Source: an uncultured Ilumatobacter sp. (lineage in GTDB: Bacteria; Actinomycetota; Acidimicrobiia; Acidimicrobiales; Ilumatobacteraceae). Taken from it: a DNA stretch of 11,404 bases. Every line of letters begins with the position of its first letter. Position 1 is the stretch's first letter. A program made the position numbers and the translations under genes. The stretch spans positions 1 through 11,404 of the forward strand of contig CALICC010000333.1 of assembly GCA_938049325.1 (NCBI GenBank), given 5' to 3'. Below, in pieces: positions 1 to 6,089 of this stretch. The notes beneath the pieces were generated by a model. It saw only the letters and a program-made list of their open reading frames with translations, ran no database searches and had not been told where the DNA came from.

Positions 1-1
1 C

Positions 2-1174
2 GCGTACATGCGCGAGCACATCATCCCGTGTGGCATCGGCGACAAGCCGGTCACGTCGTTGGCCGAGGAAGGCATCGACGTCACGATGCAACACGTCGTC
101 GACGTGGTGGCGCGACTGGCCGGCGAACGCTGGGCCGCCGGCGAGGTCGAACGCCAAGATGTCGCATGGGCGCACCCGAGTGACGGCCGTGACCTGTCCG
201 CCTTCTCACGTGGCGAAGGTCCGGGTGAACAAGTCAAGCTGGTCTCGTCGCGTGCGGCGGCGCGGCTGGAGTCGGCCGGCGTGACCGACGGCCTGTCGAT
301 TGAAACTCGCAAGCCTGACTGGCTGCGACCCAAGGTCGACCTCGGGCCGGAGGTGCTCGACCTGAAGAAGACGATTCGGTCACTCGACCTCGTGACGGTC
401 TGCGAAGACGCTGGGTGTCCCAACCTCTCCGATTGCTGGTCGGACGGTACGGCAACGTTCATGGTGTTGGGTGAGCGCTGCACGCGTGCGTGCGGATTCT
501 GCCTCGTCGACACGCGCAAGCCGCTGGCGCCCGCCGACGACGAGCCGTCACGAGTGGCCGAGGCCATCGATCGCATGCAACTGGATCACGCTGTGCTCAC
601 GATGGTTGCTCGAGACGATCTCGCCGACGGGGGCATGGCGCACGTCGCGGCGTGCGTCGAAGCGATTCGCGAACGTCGACCGCAGGCCCGCGTCGAGACG
701 TTGATCTCCGATGCGAAGGGCGACGACACGTCGTTGGCACTGCTCTTCGCCGTTCGCCCCGACGTGCTCAACCACAACATCGAAACGGTGCCCCGCCTAC
801 AGCGCGCCGTGCGTCCCTCCGCGGGATACGCCCGCTCGCTCAGCGTGCTTGCCCGTGCGAAGGCCGACGGGCTCGTCACCAAGACCGGCTTCATGGCCGG
901 GCTCGGTGAGACCGACGACGAGATCATCGGTGTGCTCGGTGACCTCGCGGACCTGGGCGTCGACATCGTCACCATCGGTCAGTACCTTCGTCCGACCTCT
1001 CACCACTTGCCGATCGCTCGGTACGCCGAGCCGGCGGAGTTCGTTCGGTGGAAAGAAATCGGCGAGTCGTTCGGCCTCGGCCATGTGGAGGCGAGCCCGC
1101 TGACACGTAGCAGCTACCACGCCAAGTCGTCGGCCGACGCCGTCGCGACGCCGGTCTCACTCTCGGTCCGCTGA
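2..1174 (+). CDS. lipA: LipB-LipA fusion (octanoyltransferase C-terminus joined to lipoyl synthase), 5'-truncated
   Basis: The frame is open from base 2 (first codons Ala-Tyr), so the gene starts outside the window and the ATG at 8 is probably not the true start. Residues below are numbered from that Met. Residues 1-41 match the end of LipB: IIPCGIGDKPVTSL contains Cys8, equivalent to the catalytic Cys of octanoyl-ACP:protein transferase. After a linker of about 55 residues, a full LipA follows from RKPDW (about 101). It has the auxiliary-cluster motif CX4CX5C (Cys132, 137, 143), the radical-SAM motif CX3CX2C (Cys158, 162, 165) and the C-terminal RSSY motif (367-370) whose Ser ligates the auxiliary cluster. 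LipB moves octanoate onto lipoyl domains and LipA inserts two sulfurs at C6 and C8, so the fusion joins consecutive steps of cytosolic lipoate synthesis. The LipA call is near certain. The fusion is read directly from the uninterrupted frame, but most of LipB is not visible. Confidence 0.93.
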   Translation, partial: AYMREHIIPCGIGDKPVTSLAEEGIDVTMQHVVDVVARLAGERWAAGEVERQDVAWAHPSDGRDLSAFSRGEGPGEQVKLVSSRAAARLESAGVTDGLSIETRKPDWLRPKVDLGPEVLDLKKTIRSLDLVTVCEDAGCPNLSDCWSDGTATFMVLGERCTRACGFCLVDTRKPLAPADDEPSRVAEAIDRMQLDHAVLTMVARDDLADGGMAHVAACVEAIRERRPQARVETLISDAKGDDTSLALLFAVRPDVLNHNIETVPRLQRAVRPSAGYARSLSVLARAKADGLVTKTGFMAGLGETDDEIIGVLGDLADLGVDIVTIGQYLRPTSHHLPIARYAEPAEFVRWKEIGESFGLGHVEASPLTRSSYHAKSSADAVATPVSLSVR

Positions 1175-1190
1175 GGCCGGCTCCGCCTCG

Positions 1191-1382
1191 GTTCTGGTCC
1201 ACGCTCGTTCCGGTCCACGCCCCGCTCGGCACCCGCGTTCTGGTCCACGCCCGTTCTGGTCCACCTGCTCGTTCTGGTCCACGCTCCGCTCGGCACCCGC
1301 GTTCTGGTCCACGCTCGTTCCGGTCCACATCAGCGTCGGAATCCGACGAGCAGGTGGACCAGAACGGCCGTGGGCCAGAAAC
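1191..1382. repeat. Interspersed 12-base repeat array 1 (upstream of the GNAT gene)
   Basis: Between the lipA stop and the GNAT start there are seven copies of GTTCYGGTCCAC, beginning at 1191, 1207, 1237, 1253, 1271, 1301 and 1317. After a central palindrome come one inverted copy, GTGGACCAGAAC (1354-1365), and one degenerate inverted copy (1370-1382). Start-to-start spacing is 16, 30, 16, 18, 30 and 16 bases. Every complete copy contains GGTCC/GGACC. A higher-order duplication is present: 1212-1264 and 1276-1328 differ at three positions over 53 bases, and 1191-1218 is identical to 1301-1328. The stretch has open frames on the minus strand, but they consist only of the repeat read in different phases and are not credible genes. 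The function is unknown. Confidence 0.92.
1317..1365. repeat. 49-base palindromic core element, copy 1
   Basis: Outer arms GTTCCGGTCCAC (1317-1328) and GTGGACCAGAAC (1354-1365) are complementary with one mismatch. They enclose a perfect inner palindrome, CGTCGGA-A-TCCGACG (1334-1348). This is the point where the 12-base motif changes orientation. As RNA it could fold into a two-part hairpin, with a 12-bp outer stem, a small internal loop, and a 6-bp inner stem closing an AAT loop. No T-tract follows, so a role as an intrinsic terminator after lipA is possible but unproven. The same element recurs at 2505-2553 with 43 of 49 bases identical. Confidence 0.85.
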
Positions 1383-1397
1383 GCAGGGCGGTGGAAG

Positions 1398-2462
1398 GTG
1401 ACCGACGCGACAGAATGCGACATGGCTGTCCCTCGATTCGAGCCGCTGACGACCGACCGACTGCGGATCCGAACCGTGGTGAGCGGCGATGTCGACGCGT
1501 TGCACGCTCGACGCAACGATGTTGAAGCTGCTGCGTTCCAAGCGTGGGAGCTGCCCTACGCGCGTGAGGACGCGGCCGAGCTGATCGAGACGATGGTTCG
1601 GCTGGACGGTCATCCGCCCGGCGACGGTTGGTTGCAACTAGCGGTCGACGACGTCCGATCCGGTGAGCCGCTCGGTGACTTGGCCGTGCACTTCACGTTC
1701 GACGGCCGCTGCACCGAGATCGGCTACACGTTCGCGTCGCCGTATTGGGGGAATGGGTTCGCAACGGAGGCGGCCACTGCGCTCGCGGCATGGCTGTTCG
1801 AGACGGCGGGCGTCAGCCGCGTGAGCGCCTCCATGCATCCCGACAACGCCGCGTCGATTCGGGTGGCCGAGCGCATCGGGATGGAGTTCGAAGGGCGCAC
1901 CAAGAACTCGTACTGGGTCGGCGACGAGAACTCCGACGACGTGCTGTACGCGATGACGCCGGACAGCTGGCGAGCATGGACGCAACGCGGGCGCTCGCCA
2001 GTCGACACGGTCGAACTGGTGCCCATCGACGACTCGAACCTCGAGGCGGTCGAGGCACTCGCCACCCACCGCAGCCAAGCACATCTCGTCGCTTCGGTCG
2101 CCGGCTCGTTCGCCGACGCGTTCGTCGTGATGACCGATCCGGACCTGCGCGTCACCCCGTGGGCGCGGGCTGTCGTCGCCGACAGCAAGATCGCGGGATT
2201 CGTCATGGTTCGTGAGCCCTCGCCCGAGCGGCCCGAGGGGTATCTCTGGCGATTGTTGATCGACCGCATGCATCAACGGCGCGGGATCGGCACACGAGTT
2301 GTCGATGCCGTCGTCGCACACTGTGCGTCGATGGGGGCGTCGGCGCTCACCGTCAGCTGGGCACAAGGCCCGGGCTCGCCCGAGCCGATGTATCTCGGTT
2401 GCGGGTTCGTGCCGACCGGCGAGATCGACGACGGTGAGGTCGTCGCCCGGCTCGAATGGTGA
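1398..2462 (+). CDS. Tandem GNAT-domain N-acetyltransferase
   Basis: This 354-residue protein has two GNAT (acetyl-CoA-dependent N-acetyltransferase) domains. Domain 1 (about 12-195) is RimJ/RimL-like: TDRLRIR at 19-25, acetyl-CoA-binding region ASPYWGNGFATEA (113-125), and NAASIRVAERIGMEFEG (150-166). Domain 2 (about 203-354) resembles small diamine/BltD-like acetyltransferases: YLWRLLIDRMHQRRGIG (282-298) carries the QxxGxG pyrophosphate loop (Gln293, Gly296, Gly298), and YLGCGF (332-337) is the usual C-terminal motif. Both domains keep the cofactor loop, so both may be active. The substrates are unknown. The start taken is GTG at 1398; ATG at 1422 (residue 9) is a plausible alternative, and neither has a clear Shine-Dalgarno sequence. 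The gene sits between two mirrored repeat arrays. It is not obviously linked in function to either neighbour. Confidence 0.88.
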   Translation: MTDATECDMAVPRFEPLTTDRLRIRTVVSGDVDALHARRNDVEAAAFQAWELPYAREDAAELIETMVRLDGHPPGDGWLQLAVDDVRSGEPLGDLAVHFTFDGRCTEIGYTFASPYWGNGFATEAATALAAWLFETAGVSRVSASMHPDNAASIRVAERIGMEFEGRTKNSYWVGDENSDDVLYAMTPDSWRAWTQRGRSPVDTVELVPIDDSNLEAVEALATHRSQAHLVASVAGSFADAFVVMTDPDLRVTPWARAVVADSKIAGFVMVREPSPERPEGYLWRLLIDRMHQRRGIGTRVVDAVVAHCASMGASALTVSWAQGPGSPEPMYLGCGFVPTGEIDDGEVVARLEW

Positions 2463-2470
2463 CCCGCCGC

Positions 2471-2750
2471 GTGCTGGTTCACCACCCGTTCTGGTCCGCG
2501 ATCCGTTCTGGTCCACATCGACGTCGGAATCCGACGCCCAGGTGGACCGGAACGAGCCGTGGACCAGAACGGACTGTGGACCGGAACGAGCCGTGGACCG
2601 GAACGAGCCGTGGACCAGAACGGACTGTGGACCGGAACGAGCCGTGGACCAGAACGAATGTGGACCGGAATGAGCCGTGGACCAGAACGGTCGCGGACCA
2701 GAACGGTCCGGACCAGAACCAGTAGTGGGCCGGAACGCGTGGACCAGAAG
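2471..2750. repeat. 17-base-period repeat array 2 (between GNAT and the convergent nuclease gene)
   Basis: This array fills the gap between two converging genes and ends four bases before the stop of the minus-strand gene. Left of the palindromic core are three forward copies of GTTCTGGTCCAC (starts 2471, degenerate; 2488; 2505). To its right are thirteen inverted copies of GTGGACCRGAAC (starts 2542, 2559, 2576, 2593, 2610, 2627, 2644, 2660, 2677, 2693, 2708, 2725, 2739). The period is 17 bases over most of its length, decaying to 14-16 near the right end. The variable base in CCRGAAC tends to alternate A and G between neighbours. The motif is the same as in array 1. A 17-base period cannot encode a repeating peptide in one frame, so the open frames here are incidental. 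Confidence 0.93.
2505..2553. repeat. 49-base palindromic core element, copy 2
   Basis: The arms GTTCTGGTCCAC (2505-2516) and GTGGACCGGAAC (2542-2553) pair fully if one G-U is allowed. They surround the inner palindrome CGTCGGA-A-TCCGACG (2522-2536). Arm-to-arm start distance is 37 bases, exactly as in copy 1 at 1317-1365, and the flanking ATC and CAG triplets are also shared. It lies about 40 bases after the GNAT stop, between convergent genes, where a bidirectional terminator would be useful. There is no T-tract. Confidence 0.85.
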
Positions 2751-2753
2751 GGG

Positions 2754-3554
2754 TCAGTCGGGTGTGACGAGGTCGGCGACGAGTGCGAGGTGGTCGCTCG
2801 GCCAGATCCCGTCGGCGTCTGCCGGGCGGCCCGTCAGCCAGGCGCTGATCGGATTGCCCGTCGGCTTCGGCCGTGGCCACGACACCAGCAGGTAGTCGAG
2901 TCGACGATCGGGCCAGGCCGACACGGCTGAGTACGGGTTGTCGCGCAGCCAGGTGTGGCCGCGGTCGCGTCCGACCTGTTCCCACACGTCGGAGAAGACG
3001 ATGCCGTCGACGCCGGGGGAACGGCCGGTGGCCATGCGAACCTCGTCGGAGTCGGGAACCGCGTTGAGGTCGGCGCCGAGCACGACCGGGAGATCGGTGG
3101 CGGCATCGCCCCGCCACTCGATCGCGAGTTCCATCACCCGGCGGATCTGCGCGCGCCGGTCAGCCGAGCGATCGAAGCGGTGGTCGAGGTGTGTGGATGC
3201 GATGGGCCACGACCCGAACGGGGTGGCGACGGCTGCGGCGACGACGCGCCGGTGGCTGGCTTCGCCGTCGGCGCGGGGGAGTCGCTCGTCGGCGATGCGT
3301 TCGAGCGGCCAGCGTGACATCACCGCGTTGCCGAACGACTGACCGTTGTAGAACACAGGATTGGTGCGGACGGCGTACATCTCGAGCTGGTCGGCCAGGT
3401 GGTCCAACTGGTCGTCGTCTTCGTCCGACCACACTTCCTGCAGGCAGACGATGTCGGGAGCAGCATCGCGGATCGTGTCGAGGATCAGTGGCTGACGGGC
3501 TTCCCACGGTCCGAAGTGCCACCAGAGGTTCCACGTCATCACCCGCATCGACAT
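2754..3554 (-). CDS. Endonuclease/exonuclease/phosphatase-fold hydrolase
   Basis: A 266-residue protein of the EEP superfamily (DNase I / exonuclease III / sphingomyelinase fold). These metal-dependent enzymes cut phosphodiester or phosphate-ester bonds. Catalytic motifs occur in the expected order: TWN with Asn9, LQEV with Glu40 (metal), STHLDHR with His122, GADLNAVPDS with Asp162 and Asn164, RRLDYLLV with Asp220, and the C-terminal SDHLALVADL with Asp254-His255. No signal peptide or membrane segment is visible, so it is probably cytosolic. The frame stays open upstream to 3656, but that extension translates the 45-base repeat, so the start is placed at ATG 3554 (Met-Ser-Met-Arg). ATG 3548 is a close alternative. 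A CAGACT sequence lies six bases upstream, a poor -10 match. The substrate (DNA, lipid or nucleotide) cannot be told from sequence. The gene is divergent from the SWIM gene. Confidence 0.88.
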   Translation of the reverse strand: MSMRVMTWNLWWHFGPWEARQPLILDTIRDAAPDIVCLQEVWSDEDDDQLDHLADQLEMYAVRTNPVFYNGQSFGNAVMSRWPLERIADERLPRADGEASHRRVVAAAVATPFGSWPIASTHLDHRFDRSADRRAQIRRVMELAIEWRGDAATDLPVVLGADLNAVPDSDEVRMATGRSPGVDGIVFSDVWEQVGRDRGHTWLRDNPYSAVSAWPDRRLDYLLVSWPRPKPTGNPISAWLTGRPADADGIWPSDHLALVADLVTPD

Positions 3555-3575
3555 GCCAGCAGTCTGACAGCCCGC

Positions 3576-3665
3576 CTGGGTCCTTTCCGTCCCGGCACCG
3601 TCGCTACGCAGCGAGCGTGGCTGGGTCCTTTTGGTTCCGGCACCATCGCTACCCAATGGTGGGGT
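3576..3665. repeat. Two tandem copies of a 45-base repeat in the divergent promoter region
   Basis: Copies begin at 3576 and 3621 with CTGGGTCCTTT and share 27 of their first 31 bases, through TCGCTAC; their last 14 bases differ. Each variable tail can still form a small hairpin: TCGCT/AGCGA (3601-3605 with 3610-3614) in copy 1, and CACCAT/ATGGTG (3641-3646 with 3656-3661) in copy 2. A third TCGCTAC at 3670-3676 overlaps the -10-like box of the SWIM gene. The repeat is unrelated to the GTGGACCRGAAC arrays. It lies in the 132-base gap between the nuclease and SWIM genes. Confidence 0.7.
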
Positions 3666-3673
3666 GGTGTCGC

Positions 3674-3679
3674 TACGGT
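3674..3679 (+). promoter_or_regulatory. Candidate -10 box for the SWIM-led gene cluster
   Basis: TACGGT fits the actinobacterial TANNNT -10 consensus and ends seven bases before the GTG at 3687. Transcription would therefore begin at or next to the start codon (leaderless). No convincing -35 is seen. The competing reading is a leadered start at GTG 3693, using GAGG (3681-3684) as Shine-Dalgarno sequence. Confidence 0.4.
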
Positions 3680-3686
3680 CGAGGGG

Positions 3687-5189
3687 GTGAGCGTGCCCAC
3701 GAGGTGGTCGGTCGAGCAGGTCGAAGCAGTGGCGCCGTCAGCCGCGGCGATCACCGCGGCACAGGGTCTCGCCACGCCAGCGCGGTGGGCGAGTCTTGGA
3801 TGTGACGATCGGGCGATCTGGGGGTCGTGCCTGGGAAGTGGAGCCGAGCCCTACGACACGGCCGTGGATCACGTCGGCGTCGGATTTCGTTGCACCTGTC
3901 CGAGTCGCAAGGTGCCCTGCAAGCATGCAATCGCCCTGCTGCTGCTGTGGACTCGCGATCAGGTTCCGGCGGGGACGCCGGCGCCGACTGTCGAGACGTG
4001 GATCAGTCGGCGCGAGGCGCGGCGTGAGTCAGCGACGGCGGCGACCGCAGACGACGCCGAGGCCGGAGCGGAGAGTTCAGCGGATCCACTCGCACCCGGC
4101 AATGCCGACGACGCAGCCGGATCGGGTGAGCTGGATGTCGATCCGTCCGATGAGCCTCCAGACGAGCCGCCGAACGACGACGACCGCGACCGGTCGCGTG
4201 ACGAACGGGTCGAACGCATGCACGCCGGGCTGGCCGAACTCGACCGCTGGCTCGACGATCGCATCCGCACTGGCCTCGCTGACCCGTCACTCGGTCGATA
4301 CACAACGTGGGACGACCTCGCGGCCCGGCTCGTCGATGCACAAGCTGGCAGCCTCGCGAACCGGATTCGACGACTCGCCGGGCTGGTGGGTGCCGCGCCT
4401 GATTGGCAGAGCGACGTGCTCGCCGAACTCGGCCTGTTGCACCTGCTCTCTCAGGCAGGCCGCCGGCTCGGGTCCCTTCCCGGGCCACTTGCCGACGCCG
4501 TCGCGACTTCGGTGGGTTGGCAGGTGCGCAAGGCCGACGTACTCGGAGGCGTCCCCGACACCGACCGCTGGGTCGTCACCGGACGCAGCGACCAGCGCGA
4601 GGATCGCATCGAGGTGCGACGGCATTGGCTACGCGGTACCGAGAGCGGCCGTTGGGCGCTCGTGCTGTCGTTCGCGGCATACCAGCAAAGTCTCGACGCA
4701 TCGCTCGTCGTCGGGACCTCGATACACGCTGACCTGCACCGATACCCGGGCCCGGCGCTTCGTGCGCTGGTTGGCACTCGGCACCCTGAGCCCGAATCCG
4801 AGATCTTTCCCGACGCGGCACCTGTCGACCGCGTCGGGCGCCCGCCATCACAAACCGTCGCCGACGCGTGCGCCGAGATCGGGTTGATGCTTGTCGCCGA
4901 GCCGTGGCTCGACCGGGTGGCGAGCACGGCAACGGTGGCGCTCGCTCGCCGCTCGGGACGCTGGTTTCTCACCGATGACACGGGCAGCGTCCCGGTCCTC
5001 GACGCGGACGCGAGCCGACCGGGTGGCGACGATGGTCTCGCCACGCTGCTCGCGCTGTCGAACGGTCAGGCACTCGACGTGACGTTCGAATGGACACCAC
5101 ATGGGGTGACGCCGCTTGCGGTACACCTCGCCGATCGCAGCGTCGACGTCGGCCCGCGAGCCGACACATCGTTCGTGGGTGCGTCATGA
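3687..5189 (+). CDS. SWIM zinc-finger protein (YehQ-like)
   Basis: A 500-residue protein. Near the N-terminus, after TRWSVEQV (5-12) and ATPARW (29-34), is a SWIM zinc finger, CxCx6CxH: Cys69, Cys71, Cys78, His80. SWIM domains bind DNA, RNA or protein. A charged, acidic, low-complexity stretch (about 116-171) separates it from a C-terminal region of about 320 residues with no motif I can name. There are no membrane segments. SWIM proteins of this layout usually sit beside DUF5691, MoxR-type AAA+, DUF5682 and VWA genes, as here, so it is probably a partner of that ATPase module, perhaps for target recognition (inference). The start taken is GTG 3687, with a possible leaderless promoter at 3674. 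GTG 3693 is equally in frame, and GAGG at 3681-3684 would suit it better. Its stop overlaps the next gene by four bases (ATGA), implying translational coupling. Confidence 0.85.
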   Translation: MSVPTRWSVEQVEAVAPSAAAITAAQGLATPARWASLGCDDRAIWGSCLGSGAEPYDTAVDHVGVGFRCTCPSRKVPCKHAIALLLLWTRDQVPAGTPAPTVETWISRREARRESATAATADDAEAGAESSADPLAPGNADDAAGSGELDVDPSDEPPDEPPNDDDRDRSRDERVERMHAGLAELDRWLDDRIRTGLADPSLGRYTTWDDLAARLVDAQAGSLANRIRRLAGLVGAAPDWQSDVLAELGLLHLLSQAGRRLGSLPGPLADAVATSVGWQVRKADVLGGVPDTDRWVVTGRSDQREDRIEVRRHWLRGTESGRWALVLSFAAYQQSLDASLVVGTSIHADLHRYPGPALRALVGTRHPEPESEIFPDAAPVDRVGRPPSQTVADACAEIGLMLVAEPWLDRVASTATVALARRSGRWFLTDDTGSVPVLDADASRPGGDDGLATLLALSNGQALDVTFEWTPHGVTPLAVHLADRSVDVGPRADTSFVGAS

Positions 5190-5995
5190 CGACCGAGGAG
5201 CAGTCGATCGACGAGCATTGGAACGAACTGGTCACAGCGGCGCTGCTCGGCACCGACCGACGCGACCCGCCCGCCGCGCCCGGACTGCTCGGTGACTTCG
5301 TTGCCGACACGGTTCGGTCCGATCCGTCGTCGCGGATGCTCGCGCAAATCGCGGCGTGTACTGCGATTCGTCGAGCAGCGGTGCTTCCTGGCGAGGCGCT
5401 CGCACCGCTCGCCGACTCGACGATCGACGAACGGTCGCCGTGTCCTCCTGCCGCCGTCGATCGCTGGCGCCACATCACCACGTCATGGCCGGTGCTGGAA
5501 GACGAGTGGGTCACGGTGCTCATCACCAACGGCTGGCGGGCGGCGCCGGAGTTGGTTCCTGCCATGCTGCGTCGGCATCGCCGTGACCCGCTGCGTCACC
5601 TCCGTGTCGTGTTGGCTGCGGGGCGCACCGCGAACTGGCTGGTCGAGCACCTTCCTGAATTGGCGCCCACAACCCCGCAGGCGGCGAACGCCGTCGACCC
5701 GGAGCGGCTGGCCGAGTTGCCGATGCTCCCGATACCGCCCGAGCTCGGCCGACTGCTCGGCGCCAGCGGTGCCGAGATCGGCGGCGTTGTCGCGGTCGGG
5801 TTGGAGGACCGCACGCTCGCCGAGTCGCATCGCGCTGTGCTGGTCAACTTGCTTGCGCGCTGCGCTCCCGACGGGCTGTCCGACATCGCCGACGTACTCG
5901 ACGCCGTCGACCCGATGTCGCCGGGTCGAGGGCTCGCCTCGGTGCTCGCCGACCTGGCGACCACTCGCTACCGCATGCTCGACGAACTCTCTTGA
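5186..5995 (+). CDS. DUF5691-type protein, short form
   Basis: A 269-residue, mostly helical, soluble-looking protein. I assign it to DUF5691 from the N-terminal WNELVTAALLGTDRRDPP motif (about residues 12-29) and its place directly after a SWIM gene. No catalytic motif is evident. Leucine- and alanine-rich helices, for example VVLAAGRTANWLVEHLPELAP (from about residue 143, split by a short turn), suggest a HEAT-like or scaffold fold, which is inference. Actinobacterial relatives I recall are roughly twice as long, so this may be a reduced form; the frame shows no sign of a frameshift. The ATG at 5186 overlaps the SWIM stop (ATGA), so expression is probably coupled. It is followed by a GC-rich hairpin and a 94-base gap before the ATPase gene. 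The function is unknown; a structural role in the MoxR/VWA module is the simplest guess. Confidence 0.75.
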   Translation: MTTEEQSIDEHWNELVTAALLGTDRRDPPAAPGLLGDFVADTVRSDPSSRMLAQIAACTAIRRAAVLPGEALAPLADSTIDERSPCPPAAVDRWRHITTSWPVLEDEWVTVLITNGWRAAPELVPAMLRRHRRDPLRHLRVVLAAGRTANWLVEHLPELAPTTPQAANAVDPERLAELPMLPIPPELGRLLGASGAEIGGVVAVGLEDRTLAESHRAVLVNLLARCAPDGLSDIADVLDAVDPMSPGRGLASVLADLATTRYRMLDELS

Positions 5996-6018
5996 GGGAG
6001 CTCGCGAATCCGGCTCCC
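5996..6018 (+). other. GC-rich hairpin immediately after the DUF5691 stop
   Basis: GGGAGC (5996-6001) pairs perfectly with GCTCCC (6013-6018) around an 11-base loop, starting on the base after the stop codon. There is no T-tract. It could be a weak terminator, a processing or stability hairpin, or chance in GC-rich DNA. It sits in the only sizeable gap (94 bases) of an otherwise tightly packed gene set. Confidence 0.35.
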
Positions 6019-6074
6019 GGGCGCCGACGCGCGGGATTCTCATGTGAGCGGATCGTCGGCCGTGGCGGCGATGG

Positions 6075-6080
6075 GTAGCG
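6075..6080 (+). promoter_or_regulatory. Candidate -10 box for the AAA+ ATPase gene
   Basis: TAGCGT fits TANNNT and ends nine bases before the ATG at 6090. No Shine-Dalgarno sequence is visible, so a leaderless internal promoter is plausible. No clear -35 is seen. If real, the ATPase and the DUF5682-VWA fusion could be transcribed apart from the SWIM and DUF5691 genes. Confidence 0.35.
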
Positions 6081-6089
6081 TCGTCGCTG

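Noticed and set aside
969..1637. Open minus-strand frames across array 1, encoding peptides rich in Gly-Pro-Glu-Arg and Trp-Thr-Arg-Thr.
   Set aside because: They are the 12-base repeat read in shifting phases, overlap real genes on the other strand, and show no domain.
1398..2462. Mycothiol synthase MshD (also a double GNAT), tempting because a PIG-L deacetylase is in the same window.
   Set aside because: The first domain is RimJ/RimL-like and the second resembles diamine-type acetyltransferases; MshD-specific sequence features were not seen, and the PIG-L gene is over 8 kb away.
1191..2750. CRISPR array.
   Set aside because: The repeated unit is 12 bases with near-constant 4-5-base spacers in array 2, copies occur in both orientations, and no cas genes are present.
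2456..2930. Open plus-strand frames through array 2 with repeating Asp-Gln-Asn and Gly-Pro-Glu-Arg peptides.
   Set aside because: The 17-base period changes frame at each unit, so the peptide repeats are a by-product of the DNA repeat; no plausible start or domain.
3555..3656. N-terminal extension of the nuclease up to 3656.
   Set aside because: The extra 34 residues only translate the 45-base repeat; the conserved family start is the MRVMTWN segment at the 3554/3548 ATGs.
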